Assembly: GCA_031289285.1 (NCBI GenBank)
Contig: JAITPT010000302.1
Coordinates: 1-7,045 of the forward strand
Source: Puniceicoccales bacterium
GTDB taxonomy: Bacteria; Verrucomicrobiota; Verrucomicrobiia; Opitutales; UBA953
Reading direction: 5' to 3'
Length of the DNA stretch: 7,045 nucleotides
Shown here piece by piece: positions 1 to 6,515 of this stretch. Under the pieces are notes generated by a model. That model searched no databases. It saw only the letters and a list, made by a program, of their open reading frames with translations, and was not told where the DNA came from. The position numbers and the translations under genes were made by a program. Position 1 is the stretch's first letter; the number at the start of each line of letters is the position of its first letter.

Positions 1-943
1 AATTGTGGTCGTAGCCGCCACCAAGAGCAAGCTGCGGGTGTTTTTCGTCAATCCGTTCGCCGATTTCGCGTGAAACGGAAAAGTCAAACGGAGTGTTTTT
101 TACAGAGAGCAAAGCACCAGTGGGAATGAGGCCAGCATTGACAGGTGTGTAGCGCGAGGCGGCAAGCGTGAGGCGGTGATGGAGGATGTCGCCGCTGCCC
201 TCGCCCGCGAGGTTGAAATAGCTGTGTTGGCTGAGATTTACGGGCGTCGGCTTGTCGGTCGTGGCGGCGTATTCCACGCGCAGCGAATTGTCGGGCAAAA
301 CCGTGTAGGTAACATAGACGTCAAGGTTTCCCGGATAACCCTCTTCGCCGTCAACGCTACGGTAATAAAAAACGACGGACGGGTCTTCGCCCTTGCCGAG
401 CGAGCCTTTCCAGAGAACGCGATTGAAGCCCTTTTTGCCGCCGTGGAGTGAGCAGGGTTTGCCGCCGGGGGCGTTATTGACAGCGAGTTTGTAGGTCTGC
501 TCGTCAAGGGTGAATTGCGCGTTGGCGATACGGTTGGCGACTCGCCCGACAACCGCGCCAAAACACGAGTAATCCTTCGCATAGCCGTCAAGATTGTCGT
601 AGCCCAAAACAACATCGGCGGTGTGTTTTTGGCGGTCGGGTGTCTCGATGGAAACAATCGTGGCACCGAGTTCGCAAAGACGCACTCGCAAGCCCCTGCC
701 GTTGTCAAGGGTGAAAAGTTTGACCTCGCGTTCATCCGCAAGCCTTCCCCAAAACTCCTCCGAGGCGACGACGGCGGTGCTGGGGGCGGCAGGGGCGGCG
801 GTAGCGACAGCGGCGGCTGTTGCGGGCGTCGCGGGCGCGGGATTTGGCGGCGTCGGAGAAGTCGGTGTGCAAGCGGCAACAAGCGTGAACAGCGGCAAGC
901 AAAGAAGATGCCGGAAGCAAAAAAAGTGGTAGTGTGAAAACAT
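1..943 (-). CDS. galM: Aldose 1-epimerase (galactose mutarotase family), predicted lipoprotein, 3' end outside window
   Basis: Interconverts the alpha and beta anomers of aldoses such as galactose and glucose. The reading frame is open from the ATG at 943 to the left edge, giving 314 residues. Family motifs are in order: GRVANRI (residues 133-139), SLHGG with a catalytic-type His at 167, HSYFNL with the second His at 240, and GGYDHN (309-314) with the conserved Asp at 312. The C-terminal catalytic Glu of the family lies beyond the edge and cannot be checked. The N-terminus has a hydrophobic stretch ending in Val-Ala-Ala-Cys, a good lipobox with Cys25 as lipidation site, followed by a Pro/Ala/Thr-rich linker (about 26-57). 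This predicts a membrane-anchored enzyme outside the cytoplasm. The start is chosen because it places the lipobox correctly; no strong Shine-Dalgarno site is seen. The family call is firm; anchoring is inferred, and the n-region is weakly charged (one Arg plus His). Confidence 0.95.
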   Translation of the reverse strand, partial: MFSHYHFFCFRHLLCLPLFTLVAACTPTSPTPPNPAPATPATAAAVATAAPAAPSTAVVASEEFWGRLADEREVKLFTLDNGRGLRVRLCELGATIVSIETPDRQKHTADVVLGYDNLDGYAKDYSCFGAVVGRVANRIANAQFTLDEQTYKLAVNNAPGGKPCSLHGGKKGFNRVLWKGSLGKGEDPSVVFYYRSVDGEEGYPGNLDVYVTYTVLPDNSLRVEYAATTDKPTPVNLSQHSYFNLAGEGSGDILHHRLTLAASRYTPVNAGLIPTGALLSVKNTPFDFSVSREIGERIDEKHPQLALGGGYDHN

Positions 944-1218
944 AGAAGCAAACAATGACCTGCAAAAAACAAGAAAGTAACACAAAAAGGAAAATTATTC
1001 TCCCCCCCCAGAAAAAAACGTCCATAAACCTAAAAACGGCAGTCAATGCGGGCGGTTTTGGGCAATTTTTGGGCCGTCTGCGGCTTGCGCCTTCCGCTCC
1101 ACGCACCGCAAGGTGCGTGTCGAGAAAACGCAACCAGCATCCGCCTCAAAATCTTGTGCAAACCCATCCTGCGGAACTGCCGTTTTGAGGATAATAAAAA
1201 CTACCGTTGCCCGTCCGC
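944..1218. other. Gene-free spacer upstream of the epimerase
   Basis: No convincing coding frame. It must hold the promoter of the minus-strand epimerase, but I cannot place clear -35 and -10 boxes. It contains an 8-C run at 1002-1009 (G on the epimerase sense strand, about 60 nt before its ATG) in an otherwise A-rich stretch, and the inverted-repeat segment listed separately. Confidence 0.6.
1033..1186. repeat. 154-bp segment bounded by perfect 11-bp inverted repeats, with an internal hairpin
   Basis: AAAACGGCAGT at 1033-1043 is the exact reverse complement of ACTGCCGTTTT at 1176-1186. Near the middle, CACGCACC (1100-1107) and GGTGCGTG (1112-1119) form a perfect 8-bp GC-rich stem with a GCAA loop, a GNRA-type tetraloop when read as plus-strand RNA. 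No T-run follows on either strand, so it is not a standard intrinsic terminator. No obvious target-site duplication flanks the segment. It could be a miniature mobile element, a structured RNA or paired operator sites; the sequence alone does not decide. Confidence 0.5.
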
Positions 1219-1893
1219 GAGACGCAAAGATAGGTGGTGGTGTTTTGGTGGTGTTGGTTGGTTTTTGAAGGGCAGGCAAAATCAAGGAGTGTAGGGCGCG
1301 TGCAGCGAAATAGAACATGCGAAACATGAAAGCAAGAGAAAAAAATGGCTGCCTTTTAATTCAAGCACATAGCAAACCCTTCCTTTGACGGGGAGGGAGA
1401 CGCAATGATAGGTGGAGGTGTTTTGGTGGTGTTGGTTGGTTTTTGAAGGGCAGGCAAAATCAAGGAGTGTAGGGCGCGTGCAGCGAAATGGACCATGCGA
1501 AACATGAAAGCAAGAGAAAAAATGGCTGCCTTTTAATTCAAGCACATAGCAAACCCTTCCTTTGACGGGAGGGGGACGCAATGATAGGTGGAGGTGTTTT
1601 GGTGGTGATGCTTGGTTTTTGAACGAAAGGCAAAATCAAGGAGTGTAGGGTACGTGCAGCGAAATGGACCATGCGAAACATGAAAGCAAGAGGAAAAAAT
1701 GGCTGCCTTTTAATTCAAGCACATAGCAAACCCTTCCTTTGACGGGGAGGGAGACGCAATGATAGGTGATGGTGTTTTGAGAGTGATGCTTGATTTTTGA
1801 ACGAAAGGCAAAATCAAGAAGTGTAGGGCGCGTGCAGCGAAATGGACCATGCGAAACATGAAAGCAAGAGAAAAAATGGCTGCCTTTTAATTC
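1219..1893. repeat. Tandem array 1: about 3.8 copies of a ~177-bp unit
   Basis: Units begin near 1219, 1397, 1573 and 1751 (recurring GAGACGCA or GACGCA). Each carries GGAGTGTAGGG or a close variant, a GACCATGCGAA-like block, and an A-run followed by TGGCTGCCTTTTAATTC. The last block is identical in all four copies (1340-1362, 1517-1539, 1694-1716, 1871-1893), exactly 177 bp apart. Each complete junction also carries CCCTTCC and GGGAGGG arms that form a 7-bp stem (1377-1397, 1554-1573, 1731-1751), kept even where one G is lost from the loop. Copies 1-2 and copies 3-4 form two variant pairs (for example GAAGGGCAGGC against GAACGAAAGGC), which suggests stepwise duplication. Copy 4 stops right after the core. 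I see no real gene inside. Confidence 0.95.
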
Positions 1894-1993
1894 GATTTTT
1901 TCATTTGGCTTTTTACGCTTGCAAAAGAAGGAGAAATATCTTTTCAGTTTTTTTGATAACTAAACACCTTAATCATCAAAAAAACTCTATCTC
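1894..1993 (+). promoter_or_regulatory. AT-rich leader of the histone H1-like gene
   Basis: An AT-rich 100-bp stretch between the end of array 1 and the ATG at 1994. A good AAGGAG sequence lies at 1928-1933, but about 60 nt before the start codon and with no ATG near it; the bases directly before the ATG carry no Shine-Dalgarno match. The promoter is presumably here, yet no convincing spaced -35/-10 pair is visible. Translation may rely on an unstructured AT-rich leader. Confidence 0.35.
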
Positions 1994-2443
1994 ATGGCAA
2001 AAAACACATCAGGAATGAAAGGCGACCGGCCAAGAAGCAAAGATGGCCTTCTGCGCTACAAGCGCGAAGACACACATGTTGGCACAATCGAAGAGAAGTA
2101 TCATCGCGACTTCGGAGTTCGTAGCGATATGCACCTCGGCACATTGCAGGAAAAACTTGGGGCAGATTCGCTCGTAAAAGTGCTGCTCAAAAAAAAGCCC
2201 AAGGCGGCGTCCGGCAAAAAGTCGGCAAAGCCGAAAGCGACGGCAGCAGCGACACCAGCAAAAAAGACTGCGCCAGCAAAAAAAACATCGTCGGCAAAAA
2301 AGAGCACGCCGACGAAAAAAGCAGCGAAGCCGAATGCTGCTGCGAAAAAATCGGCGACGCCAAAGAAGGCGAAGCCTGCGAAAAAACCAGTGCCAGCAAA
2401 AAAGGCAAAGCCGGCAAAGAAACCCGTAGCAAAGAAAAAGTGA
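1994..2443 (+). CDS. Lysine/alanine-rich histone H1-like protein
   Basis: 149 residues in two parts. Residues 1 to about 66 form a mixed, probably folded segment with basic and acidic residues (motifs such as GDRPRSKDGLLRYKRED, VGTIEEKY, GVRSDMHLGTLQEKLG). From about 67 to the end the chain is almost only Lys, Ala, Pro, Ser and Thr, with repeated PAKK, AKKP and KKAKPA motifs, like the C-terminal tail of histone H1 and the bacterial H1-like proteins. Such tails bind DNA without sequence specificity and can compact the nucleoid, so a nucleoid-associated role is likely. I cannot name the N-terminal domain. No signal peptide or membrane segment. It stands alone on the plus strand, 100 bp after array 1, with a probable terminator 13 bp after its stop, so it is probably monocistronic. 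Other uses of such a tail (RNA binding, for example) are possible. Confidence 0.8.
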   Translation: MAKNTSGMKGDRPRSKDGLLRYKREDTHVGTIEEKYHRDFGVRSDMHLGTLQEKLGADSLVKVLLKKKPKAASGKKSAKPKATAAATPAKKTAPAKKTSSAKKSTPTKKAAKPNAAAKKSATPKKAKPAKKPVPAKKAKPAKKPVAKKK

Positions 2444-2455
2444 GCACTTCGGCGG

Positions 2456-2492
2456 CTGGCCATAAATAGCCCCAAAGCGGGTGGCAGTTTTT
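2456..2492 (+). terminator. Probable intrinsic terminator of the H1-like gene
   Basis: CTGGCCA at 2456-2462 pairs with TGGCAG at 2482-2487 with one bulged G. An inner CCC/GGG stem extends the hairpin, and TTTTT follows at 2488-2492. The position, 13 bp after the stop codon, fits. The stem is imperfect. Confidence 0.5.
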
Positions 2493-2525
2493 AGCTGGTG
2501 GCACCTGAGCAACGCAAAGAAACCA

Positions 2526-2588
2526 CCGGATACCGGATACCGGACGCCGGACATCGGACGCCAGACGCCGGACTCCAGACGCCGATGG
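2526..2588. repeat. Degenerate heptanucleotide tandem repeat, 9 copies
   Basis: Nine successive 7-nt units with consensus CCGGACG (variants CCGGATA, TCGGACG, CCAGACG, CCGGACT, with the last CCGATGG). A 7-nt period shifts the reading frame each copy, which argues against a coding role. It lies in the spacer between the convergent H1-like and oxidoreductase genes. Confidence 0.85.
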
Positions 2589-2592
2589 AAAC

Positions 2593-2637
2593 TATACGAC
2601 CTATTCGACCTATACGACCTATTTGTCCTATTGCTCA
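2593..2637. repeat. Nonanucleotide tandem repeat, about 5 copies
   Basis: Units of 9 nt: TATACGACC, TATTCGACC, TATACGACC, TATTTGTCC and a decayed TATTGCTCA. It starts 4 bp after the 7-nt repeat and its last unit overlaps the minus-strand stop codon of the oxidoreductase (2635-2637). It is AT-richer than the neighbouring 7-nt repeat, so the two look independent in origin. Confidence 0.85.
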
Positions 2638-3921
2638 GATAAGTCTCGTGCGACCCGGAACTGCGATTTCCACTACTGGTGCGGGGGTGTCGCGGGTTGG
2701 GTCTTTGGGAACGATGTCGAGCTTGGAGGCTTCGAGTGCCCATTTATAGCTGATTTCGCGCCCCGTGTAGGCAGACATGCGCCCGATGATGCCGCTTAGC
2801 GTGGACTCGGCGACATTGACACCTTCGTTCTGATACGGCCCCTCGCCCGTGATACTTTTGAGCAAATCTACATGCTCCTGAACATACGGGTTGAGACCGC
2901 CGCCCGAGTAACGCCACGCAGGCCGCCGCTCCCCGTGCTTGTAAATCGCCCCCGGGACAGCCACGCCCTTCGTGCCGACGAGCCGCTCTGTCACGCGGTC
3001 GTTCGCGCCCGGCGCTTGTCGGCAAAAACTCTGCACACGCGCACCGTTCGGATATTCGTATTCAATCGAAAAATGGTCAAACGCATCGCCATACTCTTTA
3101 CCGGTGCGCGACTGCCTCCCGCCCATGCCAAAAACCTTGGCGGGGTGCGCCCCAAAAGCCCAGTTCGCGACATCAATATTATGCACGTGTTGCTCGACGA
3201 TGTGGTCGCCAGAGAGCCACGTAAAATAAAGCCAGTTGCGCACTTGATATTCGATTTCCGTCCACTCCGGTTTGCGCCCCTTGTGCCACAAACCGCCCAT
3301 GCACCAATAAACCTGCCCGCCGACGATTTCTCCGATTTCGCCATCGTGAATACGCTTGAGCGTCTCGATGTAATTATTCTGGTGGCGGCGCTGTGTGCCT
3401 GCCACAAAAGAGAGCTTTTTCTCCTTGGCCTTGGCGGCGGCTTCGAGCACCAAGCGGGCACCAGCGGGGTCGGTCGCCACAGGTTTTTCGGCAAAAATAT
3501 GAACACCCTTTTCGACTGCCGCCGCGATATGCACGGGACGGAAACCCGGTGCTGTCGCCAAAATCACGATGTCAATTCCGGCGTCCAAAACTTTTTTGTA
3601 AGCGTCGAAACCGACGAAAGCCTGCGCCCCGAAACGTTTGGCGGCACCGTTGGCGGCGTCCGCAAAAACATCGCCGACCGCGACGACCTTGACATTTTTT
3701 TTGGCAATCCTTGCCGCTTCGAGGATGTTGCCGACGGCATCCGTCCCGCGACCACCCGCGCCGACGAGGCCGATCCTGATAATGCCGTCGTTAGCTCCGG
3801 CGGCAAAAACATTTGTCGGCAGCCCCGCCAGAACGGGGATGCTCGCAGCCGCAGCTGCGCAATTTGTTATGAACCTGCGGCGGCTTGTTCCGCCGAGTGA
3901 GATGATGTTGTTTTGAGACAT
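2635..3921 (-). CDS. Tat-exported Gfo/Idh/MocA family oxidoreductase
   Basis: 428 residues, a normal length for this family of NAD(P)-dependent sugar or sugar-acid oxidoreductases. Residues 13-19 (SRRRFIT) form a twin-arginine motif followed by an Ala-rich hydrophobic stretch and a likely cleavage after Val-Phe-Ala (38-40). This predicts export of the folded, cofactor-loaded protein. The Rossmann nucleotide-binding motif GAGGRG is at 54-59, the family EKP motif at 145-147, and the His-Asn-Ile-Asp active-site motif at 247-250. The ATG at 3921 is chosen because it puts the twin-arginine motif near the N-terminus; the open frame continues upstream for 88 codons of low-complexity Gly/Ala/Arg-rich sequence that resembles no protein. 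The substrate is unknown. Some relatives act as NAD-dependent glycosidases (GH109), but I see no specific GH109 signature. It is divergent from the GH3 gene. Confidence 0.95.
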   Translation of the reverse strand: MSQNNIISLGGTSRRRFITNCAAAAASIPVLAGLPTNVFAAGANDGIIRIGLVGAGGRGTDAVGNILEAARIAKKNVKVVAVGDVFADAANGAAKRFGAQAFVGFDAYKKVLDAGIDIVILATAPGFRPVHIAAAVEKGVHIFAEKPVATDPAGARLVLEAAAKAKEKKLSFVAGTQRRHQNNYIETLKRIHDGEIGEIVGGQVYWCMGGLWHKGRKPEWTEIEYQVRNWLYFTWLSGDHIVEQHVHNIDVANWAFGAHPAKVFGMGGRQSRTGKEYGDAFDHFSIEYEYPNGARVQSFCRQAPGANDRVTERLVGTKGVAVPGAIYKHGERRPAWRYSGGGLNPYVQEHVDLLKSITGEGPYQNEGVNVAESTLSGIIGRMSAYTGREISYKWALEASKLDIVPKDPTRDTPAPVVEIAVPGRTRLI

Positions 3922-4166
3922 AGGTGAGTGCTTGAAGTGAAGAAGAAAGAAGAACCGCGCCAGACAAACGAGAGCGCATACGGTTCCCAAAGAAAACTTT
4001 TTCCGAACCCCGCTGCCCGCCCGTCCCACACCGCCGCCACCGCCCTCGCCGCCCGCTGCCACCGCCGCCACCGCCCTCGCGCCATGCTTTATTTCTCGCA
4101 AACGCAAAACAGAAATGTTGCGCTTGCCCCGACTCCGGCACCGCCGGAAAAAAACTTTTAGCCGCC
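3922..4166. promoter_or_regulatory. Divergent control region between the oxidoreductase and GH3 genes
   Basis: 245 bp between two divergent starts, so it should hold both promoters. It contains an imperfect nested inverted repeat at 3982-4009: GGTTC and GAACC arms around AAAG-AAAA-CTTT, a possible operator or leader hairpin. It also holds the C-rich direct repeat at 4030-4080. No clear sigma-70 boxes were found, and neither gene has a strong Shine-Dalgarno site. Confidence 0.4.
4030..4080. repeat. 20-bp direct repeat, C-rich, two copies
   Basis: A 20-bp block starting ACCGCCGCCACC and ending CCTCGC occurs at 4030-4049 and again, identical, at 4061-4080, 31 bp apart. The whole stretch is pyrimidine-biased on the plus strand (almost no T). 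It may be simple slippage-derived sequence or a pair of protein-binding sites upstream of the GH3 gene. Confidence 0.7.
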
Positions 4167-6446
4167 ATGCCGTCTGCCACTGCAAAATACAAAAACTCCA
4201 CCCTCCCCGTCGCCGAGCGGGTCGAAGACCTGCTGCGGCGAATGACCCTTGACGAGAAATGCGACCAGCTCCGCCAGACCGACCTCTCCAAGCTCCAAAT
4301 CTTTGAGGACGCCGTTTCCGAGGAATCCCTTGAACGAGTTTTTCGCGGGCGTGCGCCCGGCGTTATCCGCATAGAGAGCGGCGCGGAGGCCCGCGACAGC
4401 GCAATCAAAGCGCGAGGTGCCCGCTCCTACTTGTTGCGAAACACACGGCTGGGCATCCCGCCGCTGTTTGTCATCACTTGCTCAAACGGTGTCGCGGCGC
4501 GTGGCGCGACGATTTTTCCCTGCGCCCTCGCGCTGGGCGCGACGTGGAACCCCGACCTCGTGCGCGACATGGCGGCGCGCATCGCCACCGAGGCGAGCAG
4601 CATCGGCGCGGCGGAGATTTTGGCACCCTCTTTTGCGCTGGGGCGCGACCCGCGTTTTGGCGGCATCTCCCAGTGTTTCGGCGAATGCCCGACACTTGTC
4701 ACCACGCTGGGGCTGGCGTTCTTGGAGGGCTTGCAGGGCAAAGGCACTTTCCAATGGCTCGCCCCAAATAAAGTCTTCGGCACCGCGCTACACTTCACCG
4801 GTTGGGGCGCGGCGGATAGCGGCCTCTACGGCGCACCCGTCTCGCTCAGCACACGCGCCCTACGCGCCTTGCATTTCCCGCCCTTCGAGGACGCCGTCAC
4901 GCTCGGCGGCGCGCAGGTCGTCATGCCCGTCGTCAGCCCCATCAACTCCGTCCCCGGTCACGCCAACGGCTGGCTGCTCGACACGGTGCTGCGCGGCGAA
5001 TGGCATTTCCCTGGTGCCGTGCTCTCCGCCCCGGGCGGCGTCGCGATGAACAGCAGTGTCTTCGGCGTGGCCCGTGGCGACGATGCCGCCGCGCAAGCAC
5101 TCGCCGCCGGCGTGGACATCGAGACGGGCAGCGACACCTACAAATCTCTCGCCGCAGCGGTGCGGGCGAAAAAAGTTTCCGAGTCCGAGATTAACCGCGC
5201 CGTCGCCCGTGTGCTGCGCCTGAAGTTTCTCGCGGGCCTGTTCGACGTGCGCCGCGTCATCGCCCCCGATGTCCTCGGCGTCCGCCTACGCACCAGTGCC
5301 TCGCGCACACTCGCCCGCCGCCTCGCCGCCGAGTCCGTCATCCTGCTCAAAAACACCGACGACTTTTTGCCGCTCGACACGGGGCGCATCAAAAACCTCG
5401 CCGTCATCGGCCCCAACGCCGACCGCTCGCAATTTGGCGAAGATTCTTGGAGCGGCGACGACACCGACGGCGTGACGGTGCTGCAAGGCTTGCGCAATCT
5501 GCTCGGCAACACCGTGCGCATCCACCACGCACGCGGCTGCGAAATCACCGGCGGCTCGCGTGCGGGTTTCCCAGAGGCCGTCGCTGTCGCCAAACGCTGC
5601 GACGCCGTTCTGCTCGTCTTGGGCGACGAGAGTGCGCCGCTCGTCGGCGCGAGTAACCGCCGCTCGCGACACTCGCCGACGGCGGGCACTGGCTACGACG
5701 AAGCGCACCCCGATTTGCCCGGTGCGCAAGAAGCGCTCGCCAAAGAAATCGCTGCCACGGGTCGCCCCGTCATCGTCGTATTGTTGAGCGGACGTCCCTG
5801 CTCCGCGCCCTGGGTCAAGGAAAATGCGACCGCCATCCTCGCCATGTTTTTCGCTGGCGAGGAGCAAGGAAGTGCGCTCGCCGACATCTTGTTTGGCAAC
5901 CTCGACCCCTCTGGGCGTCTCCCCGTCTCGGTGGCAGAAGGCGCGGGAAGTCTGCCCACAAACTACGACTTCACGCCGGGTGCGCGCGGCATTTTCAAAC
6001 GTCCCGGCTCGCCAGATTTTCCCGGGCGCGACTACGTGTCTGCCTCCCCCGGCCCGCTGTGGCCCTTCGGGTTCGGGTTGAGTTACGCACGTTTCCAATA
6101 CAGCGACCTCACCGTCGAGACGCCGACCCTCGCGCCAGACGGCGAGGTGCGCCTGAGTTTTTCCGTCACCAACCTGAGCACCCGCGACGGGACAGACGTC
6201 GCGCAAATCTACTTCCACAACACCACAAGTCTTGTCGCGGGGCCGCTGTTGCGCCTCGTGCGTTTCGAGAAGTTTCAGGTGAAAGCGGGCGAGACGCGCC
6301 GCGTGGAAATTGTCTTCAAAGCCTCTGCCATGTCGGAGTGGGACAAGCTCGTGCGCAGCCGCGTAGCCGTCGCCGGCGAATACGAAATCTTAGTCGGCAC
6401 CAGTGCCGAGGACATCGTGCTGCGCGGAAAAGTGGTTTTGAAATAA
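4167..6446 (+). CDS. Glycoside hydrolase family 3 protein, probable pseudoenzyme
   Basis: 759 residues, the full length of a three-domain GH3 beta-glucosidase/xylosidase. The N-terminal barrel (about 14-360) starts with the LPVAERVEDLLRRMTLDEK-type opening. The alpha/beta sandwich runs to about 640 (LLKNTDDFLPL at 393-403, GRPVIVVLLSGRP at 532-543, PSGRLPVS at 581-588, WPFGFGLSY at 632-640). A fibronectin III-like domain follows (about 655-759). The barrel line HANGWLLDTVLRGEW (265-279) aligns exactly with the family, but the SDW motif that supplies the nucleophile Asp reads Ser-Ala-Pro (287-289). The KHF motif reads Leu-His-Phe (208-210), FGEDP reads FGECP (171-175), and the Glu usual before the ASSR-type loop appears as Gly (GASNR, 494-498). 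The frame is intact. No signal peptide, so probably cytoplasmic. Start at 4167 is the first ATG in frame. Normal GH3 activity is unlikely; the role is unknown. Confidence 0.93.
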   Translation: MPSATAKYKNSTLPVAERVEDLLRRMTLDEKCDQLRQTDLSKLQIFEDAVSEESLERVFRGRAPGVIRIESGAEARDSAIKARGARSYLLRNTRLGIPPLFVITCSNGVAARGATIFPCALALGATWNPDLVRDMAARIATEASSIGAAEILAPSFALGRDPRFGGISQCFGECPTLVTTLGLAFLEGLQGKGTFQWLAPNKVFGTALHFTGWGAADSGLYGAPVSLSTRALRALHFPPFEDAVTLGGAQVVMPVVSPINSVPGHANGWLLDTVLRGEWHFPGAVLSAPGGVAMNSSVFGVARGDDAAAQALAAGVDIETGSDTYKSLAAAVRAKKVSESEINRAVARVLRLKFLAGLFDVRRVIAPDVLGVRLRTSASRTLARRLAAESVILLKNTDDFLPLDTGRIKNLAVIGPNADRSQFGEDSWSGDDTDGVTVLQGLRNLLGNTVRIHHARGCEITGGSRAGFPEAVAVAKRCDAVLLVLGDESAPLVGASNRRSRHSPTAGTGYDEAHPDLPGAQEALAKEIAATGRPVIVVLLSGRPCSAPWVKENATAILAMFFAGEEQGSALADILFGNLDPSGRLPVSVAEGAGSLPTNYDFTPGARGIFKRPGSPDFPGRDYVSASPGPLWPFGFGLSYARFQYSDLTVETPTLAPDGEVRLSFSVTNLSTRDGTDVAQIYFHNTTSLVAGPLLRLVRFEKFQVKAGETRRVEIVFKASAMSEWDKLVRSRVAVAGEYEILVGTSAEDIVLRGKVVLK

Positions 6447-6463
6447 TCCTAAAAACGACAGAA

Positions 6464-6475
6464 GGGGGGGGGGGG
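6464..6475. repeat. 12-G homopolymer tract
   Basis: Twelve consecutive G residues, 17 bp after the GH3 stop codon and before array 2. Such tracts vary in length by slipped-strand mispairing, and are also a common place for sequencing length errors. Being outside any gene, it would not shift a reading frame. No clear terminator for the GH3 gene is seen around it. Confidence 0.9.
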
Positions 6476-6515
6476 ATTGCGAGAAGATGTTGTCGCATCT
6501 GCGCGGTATGGATTT

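Noticed and set aside
238..972. 244-residue minus-strand open frame over the epimerase
   Set aside because: It is an out-of-frame shadow on the same strand; the epimerase motifs are all in the other frame.
1282..1581. Minus-strand open frame through array 1 with a repeated peptide ending ELKGSHFF
   Set aside because: The frame breaks at the next repeat junction, where a one-base difference shifts it, the start is not an ATG, and it ends without any recognisable domain.
1219..1893. CRISPR array
   Set aside because: The units are ~177 bp and repeat along their whole length; there are no short repeats alternating with unique spacers, and no cas genes.
2498..2749. Plus-strand frame reading IRPIRPIRPICPI
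   Set aside because: The repeated peptide comes from the 9-nt DNA repeat, and the frame is fed by a 7-nt repeat that cannot keep codon phase.
2872..3900. 342-residue plus-strand open frame
   Set aside because: Antisense to the well-supported oxidoreductase; the composition is what a GC-rich shadow frame gives.
3922..4185. N-terminal extension of the oxidoreductase by 88 residues in the same open frame
   Set aside because: The extension is Gly/Ala/Arg-rich low-complexity sequence, overlaps the GH3 start, and would bury the twin-arginine motif in the middle of the protein.
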